From Fidelibacterota bacterium UBA2125 (lineage in GTDB: Bacteria > Fidelibacterota > Marinisomatia > Marinisomatales > S15-B10), in NCBI GenBank assembly GCA_002329125.1, contig DCXX01000114.1, forward strand, positions 1 to 9,301: a stretch of 9,301 nucleotides of DNA. Reading direction: 5' to 3'. A model generated the notes under the pieces. The model saw only the letters and a program-made list of their open reading frames with translations. It was not told the origin of the DNA and did not search any database. Shown one piece after another: positions 1-5,525 of the stretch (position 1 is the first letter of the stretch; each line of letters opens with the position of its first letter). The position numbers and the translations under genes were made by a program.

Positions 1-1
1 G

Positions 2-280
2 GCAGGCGGCGCGACACTGTTTACTTCAACGGAAGGGCCTCTGGTGGAGATCGGTCTTGCAATCGCCTCTTTTACCTACGGCGGCTTGTTGGGATTTTTT
101 CTACTAGGAAGAATGAAAGCGGAGTTTCCAGCTTCATCAGTAATAGCAGGTTTTGTAGCATCCATTGCGGCCATGGTTGTTGTTGTTAGATTTACTGCCG
201 TGGCGTGGCCCTGGTACACAATTATCGGTTTATCTGTCATGGTAGCCACATCTGTCGTATTGCGAATCATACAAAAATGA
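2..280 (+). CDS. Sodium:solute symporter (SSS family), C-terminal fragment
   Basis: The frame is open from the window edge and ends at TGA 278-280, so only the last 92 residues of a longer protein are visible. A GTG lies at 44, but the frame continues upstream of it and it need not be a start. Three hydrophobic stretches are seen: one beginning EIGLAIASFTYGGLLG, one around SSVIAGFVASIAAMVVVV, and one around WYTIIGLSVMVATSVVL. This matches the last transmembrane helices of SSS-family Na+/solute symporters, where an 'A-S-F-T-Y-G-G-L-L-G' type helix is typical (family knowledge). The protein would sit in the inner membrane and import a small solute with Na+; the substrate cannot be read from this end. 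Its stop overlaps the ATG of the NamZ gene (ATGA, 277-280), so the two are probably translationally coupled and one transcript. Confidence 0.75.
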   Translation, partial: AGGATLFTSTEGPLVEIGLAIASFTYGGLLGFFLLGRMKAEFPASSVIAGFVASIAAMVVVVRFTAVAWPWYTIIGLSVMVATSVVLRIIQK

Positions 281-1572
281 ACCGCTTCCATGAAATCACC
301 ATTTGTCTATTGTTGCTTCAGTCTGTTACTATTACCGGCCAGGAATTTGAGCATTCCAAAGTAGTTACTGTCCCGGATATGGGTTTTTTGCCGGGCGTTT
401 TTTCCGGCCTTGATATCCTCCAGGAAATGAAGTTTGAGCAACTCCGCGATAAGCGGCTGGCAATCCTTACAAATCAAAGCGCGTTAAACAGGGACGGCAA
501 GCATTTCTTGGACCTTCTGGCTGAACAGAAAGATAAGTTCGATGTGCAAATAATCTTTACACCGCAGTACGGTATCCTCACTGATCCCGTTCACTCTTTG
601 AAGCCGCCGCCGGACAGTATGGATGAAAGGTTTAATGCTCCAATTAAACGGCTCTGGGGGCGAGAGTACAGGCCCAACGTACTCGATCTTCGGGAGGTTG
701 ATCTTGTAATCATAGATTTACAGGATACAGGGGTGCGATTCCATACGTTTATGACTACGGTCACCAAGGTGATGGAAGCGGCGGCGGAGTATGAGAAACC
801 GGTAATCTTGCTGGATCGGCCAAATCCTCTCAACGGAAATATTCTGGACGGGCCGGTGGTGAGACCCCAGTTCCAGTCTTTTGTGGGATATCATCTTGTC
901 CCCATCCGCCACGGTATGACGGTGGGTGAGTATGCCCTTATGGTGAATGAGACGGGATGGATCCGTCAGTCCGTCATTTGTGATCTGACAGTTATTCCCA
1001 TGTCCAACTGGCGACGAGATATGTGGATGGACGAAACGGGACTCACCGTTACGCCGTTGTGGAAAGGAATTGTTGATCCTGTGACACTGACTGCTGCAGC
1101 AGGAATGGGTTTACTGGAAGGGACCAACCTCTCATTTGGTGAAGGGACGTCCAAACCTTACACTGTTGTGGGTGCGCCGTGGCTGGTACCTCATCAGCTT
1201 TTAATGGGTCTGAACAAAGCCGGTCTTCCCGGTGTCCGTTTTGCGGAAACAACTTTCACGCCTGATTCGCTATCTGACAATGTATCTCATCCCTTATACG
1301 CAGGCCAAGAATGTTACGGCGTGAAGCTGATTATCGAAAACAAGGACCGGTTTGATCCTTTGAGAACCACAGTCACTATTCTCTCTCTTACCGCCAATTT
1401 GGAGCCTCGCCGATTTAAATGGGTGGGAAATAATTATGTGGATAAGCTGTACGGACACAACTACCTCCGCCTTTTCATTGCTCAGGAGAGAGACATCAGG
1501 AAGCTTCCTGCCACATGGTCTGAAGAAGTGATCAGGTTTAACCAGTTTCGCCAGAAATTTCTTCTTTACTGA
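277..1572 (+). CDS. namZ: Secreted NamZ-like exo-beta-N-acetylmuramidase (DUF1343 family)
   Basis: The protein is 431 aa, a normal length for DUF1343. I chose ATG 277 because it overlaps the upstream stop (ATGA) and is followed by a Sec-type signal: Arg3, then a hydrophobic core at about residues 8-20, with likely cleavage near residues 21-22. An in-frame start at 205 would add 24 unlikely residues inside the symporter gene. Family landmarks seen are LTNQSALNRDG (64-74), DLQDTGVRFHTF (147-158), LDRPNPLNG (179-187), DGPVVRPQFQSFVG (191-204), PIRHGMTVGE (209-218), EGTNLSFGEGT (281-291) and GAPW (299-302). Known NamZ enzymes (GH171) release MurNAc from the non-reducing end of peptidoglycan fragments, so a periplasmic wall-recycling role is inferred. 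Oddity: the strongly conserved PEHG signature reads P-Q-Y-G here (96-99), and the usual G-R-G-T reads G-E-G-T (288-291), so activity or substrate may differ. No clear Shine-Dalgarno is visible, consistent with coupling to the symporter. Family assignment is confident; exact enzymatic activity is not. Confidence 0.85.
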   Translation: MNRFHEITICLLLLQSVTITGQEFEHSKVVTVPDMGFLPGVFSGLDILQEMKFEQLRDKRLAILTNQSALNRDGKHFLDLLAEQKDKFDVQIIFTPQYGILTDPVHSLKPPPDSMDERFNAPIKRLWGREYRPNVLDLREVDLVIIDLQDTGVRFHTFMTTVTKVMEAAAEYEKPVILLDRPNPLNGNILDGPVVRPQFQSFVGYHLVPIRHGMTVGEYALMVNETGWIRQSVICDLTVIPMSNWRRDMWMDETGLTVTPLWKGIVDPVTLTAAAGMGLLEGTNLSFGEGTSKPYTVVGAPWLVPHQLLMGLNKAGLPGVRFAETTFTPDSLSDNVSHPLYAGQECYGVKLIIENKDRFDPLRTTVTILSLTANLEPRRFKWVGNNYVDKLYGHNYLRLFIAQERDIRKLPATWSEEVIRFNQFRQKFLLY

Positions 1573-1581
1573 TCTAGAAAA

Positions 1582-3174
1582 ATGAAGACCGTTAAGTCGG
1601 CGGCAACAGTATGCATTTTTTTGGCCGGGCAGTTGAGCGGGCAGGCATACTTTACTTTGCCCAAGAATGTCTGGCGAATTTCGGTGGTGAAGGAAGCGAC
1701 ATCAGCCAATTGGGTCAGTGCTGGCGGAAAGAAGGGATTACCGGACGAATATTTTACCCTGGACGGTTACGGACTGAAGTATTACGATGAACTGAATCTA
1801 GATTCCCTAATAGGGTTAAATGAGCATCTAGTTAATACAAATGATAGGGTGGATGAAATTATTCAGACCTTTAATGATATGTCGGAAGTTGAAGGATGGG
1901 AAATACAATTAAATGATTTTAATAGAAATTTTTTCAATCGTGATTCATTTAATGTTAGTGGTTTCATTACAAATACAAAGCGGACCCTTCAAAGTCAACT
2001 CACTACAATTCGTTTTGAATACGGAATAACTGAGCGTGTAACATTGACTTTAGGCATTCCCAACTATGCCAGTGCAACACAAGAAAATCAATGGGGTTGG
2101 GAAGGTACTATTGACGATAGTCTATATGCTTTTATTAAGTATCATACTGAGAATATGCAAAAATTCAATGATTTAGGGATTCCAGAAGATCTTTCAGATC
2201 CCTATGATATCACGGCAAGTCTCAAATCAAAACTCAATAATATCTATGATTCTTTTTATACGGCTGACGGTACAGAATCGGTTCTATGGTTGCTTGAAAA
2301 TGACATCGATCCATTCAAATCATCAATTACCGGTGCTCAGTTCAACCCTTTCTCAAACTCTGATAATGACACAACCAACATTGATTCTCTAATGATTTTC
2401 TACCATCCCAATCGTTCCACGTCGGGACTTGGAGACATTCGTTGGGGTCTCAACTTTCATTTGCTCGGTTCACCAGTTTGGGCAGGTGAATCTCTTTTCT
2501 CTGTCTATGGCGGATTCGGTATGACAATCCCAACAGCGAAGCTTATCAGCAAGTTCAATCCGGATAAAGTTGATGACACCGGCCGTCCCAAACAGTTTTC
2601 TCAGCTTCAGTTGGGTGACGGGGTGACCGCTTTACATTTTTCGCTGTTTGGTGAATTATACAAAACCATCCAGTCGAGAGAATTGAAAATCAACTGGGCA
2701 ACGGAGTTCAAGTTTAATCCTGAAGGCAAGTTCTGGAAAAGGGTTACACCGAGGGGTACTTACTCAGTCCAGCACGATTCCATACTGTCACAAATTGGAG
2801 AAGTGTATAGATTTCGCCGCGGCGATGAACTGTTTAGTTCACTGGCAGGATCGCTAGAGCTGATTCCCCATAAGTTGAGAATTTCTGTGGGGCAGACCTG
2901 GTACCTAAAAATGCGGAACAGTTACTATTCAAAGAATAAAGAGTGGAATGAATGGATGGCCGGGGGAACCGATTTGAGAAAGGACTACGATACGCGAAGT
3001 GTGATGATCTTTCAGGATCTTGCACTGATTTTCCAAAACACCGATCCCATGAATCAGTTTGGTTCTACGCCGTTTGAGGCTGAACTTTCGGCAACAGTGC
3101 CTGTGCTGACGAGACATACCTGGAGCGCTATTAAAGTGAGGCTGTCTTTTGTAACATATTTTCAGTTGTGGTAG
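1582..3174 (+). CDS. Predicted outer-membrane beta-barrel protein of unknown function
   Basis: The product has 530 residues. It begins with a basic-hydrophobic signal peptide (MKTVKSAATVCIFLAGQLSGQA; likely cleavage after about residue 20) and ends in an aromatic-rich strand (VRLSFVTYFQLW), the usual C-terminal signature of Gram-negative outer-membrane barrels. The stretches SGLGDIRWGLNFHL, FSVYGGFGMTIPTAK and LGDGVTALHFSLFGELY resemble the 'LGD...g.g...PTG...GdG' layout of MetA-pathway/transporter-like OMPs; I cannot name a specific family. Residues about 72-273 form an Asn/Asp-rich region encoded by markedly AT-rich DNA, perhaps long extracellular loops or a plug-like insertion. The gene starts 9 nt after namZ and lacks a strong Shine-Dalgarno (leader TCTAGAAAA), suggesting cotranscription. 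It may be the outer-membrane partner of the symporter/NamZ unit, but no substrate can be deduced. Confidence applies to coding status and barrel nature. Confidence 0.7.
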   Translation: MKTVKSAATVCIFLAGQLSGQAYFTLPKNVWRISVVKEATSANWVSAGGKKGLPDEYFTLDGYGLKYYDELNLDSLIGLNEHLVNTNDRVDEIIQTFNDMSEVEGWEIQLNDFNRNFFNRDSFNVSGFITNTKRTLQSQLTTIRFEYGITERVTLTLGIPNYASATQENQWGWEGTIDDSLYAFIKYHTENMQKFNDLGIPEDLSDPYDITASLKSKLNNIYDSFYTADGTESVLWLLENDIDPFKSSITGAQFNPFSNSDNDTTNIDSLMIFYHPNRSTSGLGDIRWGLNFHLLGSPVWAGESLFSVYGGFGMTIPTAKLISKFNPDKVDDTGRPKQFSQLQLGDGVTALHFSLFGELYKTIQSRELKINWATEFKFNPEGKFWKRVTPRGTYSVQHDSILSQIGEVYRFRRGDELFSSLAGSLELIPHKLRISVGQTWYLKMRNSYYSKNKEWNEWMAGGTDLRKDYDTRSVMIFQDLALIFQNTDPMNQFGSTPFEAELSATVPVLTRHTWSAIKVRLSFVTYFQLW

Positions 3175-3185
3175 AGGGATAAAAC

Positions 3186-4472
3186 TTGGGGAAGAAAAGA
3201 AGAACCAGGATCATCAGCTGGTGTTTTTACGATTTCGGTAATTCGGCATTCACCACCCTAGTCGTCACTTTTATCTACGCCACTTATTTTACCCAGGCCA
3301 TTGCACCAGATGAGATCACCGGCACCTTGCTTTGGTCAAGAGGTATATCCATCAGTGCAATTCTGATTGCATTACTATCACCCATTTTAGGGGCAATGGC
3401 TGACCAGACCGGTCTCAGGCGGCGGATGCTGATCTCCACCACAATAATTTCGGTTGCGGCAACAATTCTTCTCTTTTATCCAACGGAAGGAATGATCCGC
3501 GAGGCGCTGATTCTTTTCGTCGTGGGAAATGTCTGCTATGAACTGGGCAGTGTATTCTACAATTCCTATCTGCCAGAAATTGCGCCACCTGAAAAGGTGG
3601 GTAGGATTTCAGGCTATGGCTGGGGCTTTGGATATGTGGGTGGATTAATTATCATGTTTATCGCCATGGTCGGTTTTGTCAATGCCGAAATACCGTGGTT
3701 CGGGTTGGCTCGGGATGGTGAACACATAAGGGCCACGAACATTTTGGTGGCGGCGTGGTTTGCCGTTTTCAGTCTACCCCTTATCCTTTCCGTTCGAGAA
3801 GCACCGAGAAAGGGGAAAGGAAGCTTGGGGAAAGTCATCAATGATTCTTTCAACCAGTTGAAAGATACCTATCAGCATATTTCAAACTACCGCCAGATCG
3901 TCAGACTCCTCATTGCACGGCTTGTCTATAATGATGGACTGGTAACAATATTCGCTTTCGGTGCCATTTATGCAGCTGGGACTTTTGATTTTACATTTGA
4001 AGAAATCATGATATTTGGCGTGGTCCTGAATGTAACCGCCGGCCTTGGTGCCTTTATCATGGGTTTTTTCGATGACAGACTCGGCGGAAGAAATACCATC
4101 ATTGTGAGTCTTTTTGGTCTCATTGTTGCTACACTAGGTGCTCTGTTGGCCACAAATAAAACCCTCTTCTGGGCATCTGGAATTCTTGTAGGTATTTTTT
4201 CCGGACCTAACCAGTCTGCCAGCCGCTCCCTTATGGCTCGTTTCATACCGAAGTCACAAACCAGTGAATTTTTCGGTTTCTTTGCCTTCTCTGGTAAACT
4301 GACTTCATTCCTGGGACCGTTGTTGCTCGGTATCTTTACGAGCATGTTTGATTCACAGCGGATGGGTGTATCGGTGATACTTGTTTTCTTTGTTCTTGGT
4401 CTTTGGCTTCTTTTTCGTGTTGATGAGGAAGAAGGAAAGAGGCTGGCATCAGCATCCAGCTCAGCCACTTGA
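3186..4472 (+). CDS. MFS transporter, UMF1/Atg22-like family
   Basis: The 428-aa product is a polytopic inner-membrane protein with about 12 hydrophobic segments, the usual length for the major facilitator superfamily. The N-terminus WCFYDFGNSAF (12-22), the SPILGAMADQTGLRRR loop after the second helix (MFS signature-A position) and SGYGWGFGYVGG are hallmarks of UMF1-type permeases related to fungal Atg22 vacuolar effluxers. Start is TTG 3186: AGGG at 3175-3178 lies 7 nt upstream, and a later ATG would remove the diagnostic WCFYDFGNSAF helix. It begins 11 nt after the barrel gene, so probably belongs to the same transcript. Substrates of bacterial UMF1 proteins are mostly unknown; amino acid or sugar efflux or uptake is possible. 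The hydrophilic C-terminal tail (DEEEGKRLASASSSAT) is unremarkable. A T-rich run follows the stop, but no convincing GC hairpin precedes it, so the operon end is not defined by sequence. Confidence 0.88.
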   Translation: MGKKRRTRIISWCFYDFGNSAFTTLVVTFIYATYFTQAIAPDEITGTLLWSRGISISAILIALLSPILGAMADQTGLRRRMLISTTIISVAATILLFYPTEGMIREALILFVVGNVCYELGSVFYNSYLPEIAPPEKVGRISGYGWGFGYVGGLIIMFIAMVGFVNAEIPWFGLARDGEHIRATNILVAAWFAVFSLPLILSVREAPRKGKGSLGKVINDSFNQLKDTYQHISNYRQIVRLLIARLVYNDGLVTIFAFGAIYAAGTFDFTFEEIMIFGVVLNVTAGLGAFIMGFFDDRLGGRNTIIVSLFGLIVATLGALLATNKTLFWASGILVGIFSGPNQSASRSLMARFIPKSQTSEFFGFFAFSGKLTSFLGPLLLGIFTSMFDSQRMGVSVILVFFVLGLWLLFRVDEEEGKRLASASSSAT

Positions 4473-4485
4473 AAATTTTTTAATC

Positions 4486-4514
4486 TTGAAACTTTAATAA
4501 TTGGGAATTACATT
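4486..4514 (+). promoter_or_regulatory. Predicted sigma-70-type promoter of the HMA gene
   Basis: TTGAAA at 4486-4491 is followed after 17 nt by TACATT at 4509-4514 (5/6 and 4/6 matches to consensus). The predicted start is near 4521, giving a leader of about 28 nt ahead of a strong GGAGGAG (4534-4540). It lies in the 76-nt AT-rich gap after the MFS gene and explains the HMA gene as a separate unit. Pattern match only. Confidence 0.5.
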
Positions 4515-4548
4515 AGTTTGCTTCGTTTAACTTGGAGGAGATGAGACA

Positions 4549-4920
4549 ATGAAGAAAACATCATTTTTTGCTGTTATAGTTATCGCTATGGTTATTCTTG
4601 TCGGTGGTACCTATGAAGCCGAAACAGTGGAAACAGCATCTATCTCTATAGAAGGGATGCGTTGTGGAGCTTGTTTCACAAAGGTAGAGACGGCGCTAGC
4701 TGGGCAGGCTGGCGTAAAAACTGTGTCAGTGAATCTTGAGACTAAGTTTGCCACTGTTGAATATTATCCCGCCAAAGTTGCAAAGGCTGAACTGGTAAAA
4801 GCTGTTTCTGATGCTGGTTTTGCGGTGAATGAGGCTGCCTGTGAATACAGTGCTGAAAAAGCAAAAGCGGCCGCGGAAGGTGCCGCATGCAACCTTAAAT
4901 CGAAGAAAAAAGCGATTTAA
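4549..4920 (+). CDS. Exported or membrane-anchored heavy-metal-associated (HMA) domain protein
   Basis: The 123-aa product starts with an uncleaved anchor or signal peptide (KK, then hydrophobic residues about 5-20), so it acts in the periplasm or on the outer face of the inner membrane. Residues about 29-95 form one HMA (ferredoxin-like beta-alpha-beta-beta-alpha-beta) domain with the metal site GMRCGAC (36-42; Cys39 and Cys42), then AGVKTVSVNLETKFATVEY and the closing DAGFAV strand. This resembles MerP, CopZ and P-type ATPase N-terminal domains, which bind Hg(II) or Cu(I) through the Cys pair. An Ala/Lys-rich tail (98-123) carries two further cysteines (Cys98, Cys114) outside the domain. 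ATG 4549 is preceded by GGAGGAG with 8-nt spacing, the best ribosome site in the window, suggesting high expression. It has its own predicted promoter and terminator and no neighbouring metal ATPase or regulator, so metal identity and partner are open. Confidence 0.87.
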   Translation: MKKTSFFAVIVIAMVILVGGTYEAETVETASISIEGMRCGACFTKVETALAGQAGVKTVSVNLETKFATVEYYPAKVAKAELVKAVSDAGFAVNEAACEYSAEKAKAAAEGAACNLKSKKKAI

Positions 4921-4945
4921 CTGCAATATCATCATCCAGATGTAG

Positions 4946-4974
4946 AAAGGTCGGCATTGCCGGCCTTTTTTTTT
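4946..4974 (+). terminator. Intrinsic terminator of the HMA gene
   Basis: A 10-bp stem (AAAGGTCGGC 4946-4955 with GCCGGCCTTT 4959-4968, one T-G wobble) closes an ATT loop and runs into nine T residues (4966-4974). It lies 26 nt after the HMA stop codon and just before the next promoter. Canonical rho-independent layout. Confidence 0.92.
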
Positions 4975-4984
4975 GATTTTGCTA

Positions 4985-5013
4985 TTGACACTAAATTTTT
5001 AAGAGATTAAACT
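4985..5013 (+). promoter_or_regulatory. Predicted sigma-70-type promoter ahead of the structured RNA and thioesterase gene
   Basis: A perfect TTGACA at 4985-4990 is followed after 17 nt by TAAACT at 5008-5013 (4/6 match to TATAAT). The expected start, 6-8 nt downstream, falls at about 5019-5021, exactly where the left arm of the RNA element begins. It lies 10 nt beyond the preceding terminator, so it opens a fresh transcription unit. Confidence 0.65.
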
Positions 5014-5018
5014 TCGTC

Positions 5019-5092
5019 AGAGTCTCGTTGGCACGGCGTGCTCTTCAGAGGAACCTAACATTTCTCGAGGGTAGGACCAGCGAGACTCTTTT
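5019..5092 (+). ncRNA. Candidate structured RNA (small RNA or cis-regulatory leader), unassigned
   Basis: The ends pair: AGAGTCTCGTTGG (5019-5031) with CCAGCGAGACTCT (5077-5089), 13 bp with a single T-G wobble, followed by TTTT (5089-5092). The 45-nt interior can fold further: CAC 5032-5034 with GTG 5038-5040, and GAGGAA 5048-5053 with TTTCTC 5061-5066 (one wobble) around the 7-nt loop CCTAACA. CCTA of that loop (5054-5057) can pair with TAGG (5072-5075), giving an H-type pseudoknot inside the closing stem. The promoter start point coincides with the 5' end of the closing stem. Two readings fit: a free-standing small RNA of about 74 nt, or a riboswitch-like attenuator in the 5' leader of the thioesterase gene, 35 nt downstream. 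No tRNA, SRP RNA, TPP, preQ1, fluoride or THF consensus is recognisable. Fold drawn by eye. Confidence 0.5.
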
Positions 5093-5126
5093 CATTTGGT
5101 AAGAATTTTGATTTGAGGGAGAAATC

Positions 5127-5525
5127 ATGGAACAGGTAACAGCAAGGTTCAGTCAGCTGGTTATGCCGAACGATCTGAATAACATAGGAACTCTCTTTGG
5201 CGGTAAGATGGTGTCGTGGATGGACATCGCCGCAGCGAAGGCAATTCAACGTTTTCTCCGAGGAACGGAAGCTGCCGGCGGTGTTACTAAAGCCATTGAT
5301 GAAGTGGTTTTTTCCGAACCGGTTTTCGGTGGGGAGTGGGTGAACTTCGATGCAACCGTTATTTCGGCGGGTAACACTTCAATAACGATAAAGGTGAGCG
5401 TCCGGGCCGAAAACGCCAGCGGTAATGCGAGAGATGTTTGCGAAGCAATTTTTACAATGGTGGCTGTGAAAAAAGGTGACGGCGACCGGTGGGTAAAAGT
5501 AGCCCACGGTAAATCTTTTAATTAG
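5127..5525 (+). CDS. Hotdog-fold acyl-CoA thioesterase, YciA-like
   Basis: The 132-aa product has the typical length of single-hotdog YciA/ACOT thioesterases, which hydrolyse acyl-CoA to free acid and CoA in the cytoplasm. The N-terminal signature VMPNDLNNIGTLFGGKMVSW (12-31) followed by MDIAAAKA matches the family's 'P-N-D-x-N-x-x-G-x-x-F-G-G-x-x-x-x-x-M-D-x-A' pattern, including Asn15, Asp16, Gly25-Gly26 and the catalytic-type Asp33. It continues with the usual core (VFSEPVFGGEWVNFDATVISAGNTS) and ends without extra domains. ATG 5127 has GAGGGAG at 5115-5121, 5 nt upstream. The gene follows the structured RNA element and its promoter, so it is probably monocistronic and may be controlled through that leader. 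Its stop TAG (5523-5525) overlaps the convergent glcF stop. Chain-length preference cannot be read; the symbol yciA is withheld because related ACOT subfamilies share these motifs. Confidence 0.88.
   Translation: MEQVTARFSQLVMPNDLNNIGTLFGGKMVSWMDIAAAKAIQRFLRGTEAAGGVTKAIDEVVFSEPVFGGEWVNFDATVISAGNTSITIKVSVRAENASGNARDVCEAIFTMVAVKKGDGDRWVKVAHGKSFN

Noticed and set aside
205..276. N-terminal extension of the NamZ frame to ATG 205
   Set aside because: The extra 24 residues overlap the symporter gene, are not signal-like, and would bury the good signal peptide that begins at 277.
4442..4460. GCTGG / CCAGC inverted repeat near the 3' end of the MFS gene as a terminator
   Set aside because: The stem is only 5 bp with a 9-nt loop inside the coding region, and the T-run (4475-4481) begins about 14 nt later, so the geometry is wrong for an intrinsic terminator.
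3968..4468. 166-codon open frame on the - strand
   Set aside because: It lies wholly antisense to the MFS gene, is rich in P, R, S and K as expected for the complement of a membrane-protein gene, and shows no family motif.
5039..5056. Mini-ORF (GTG, five codons, TAA) inside the leader as a regulatory peptide
   Set aside because: It has no ribosome binding site, no run of identical or rare codons, and lies within the predicted RNA stems; a chance frame is the simpler reading.
5019..5092. tRNA or 4.5S SRP RNA as the identity of the structured element
   Set aside because: There is no T-arm GGTTC-type motif, no plausible anticodon arm and no CCA-like 3' end for tRNA; the SRP apical GGAAGGAAGCAG-type motif is absent.
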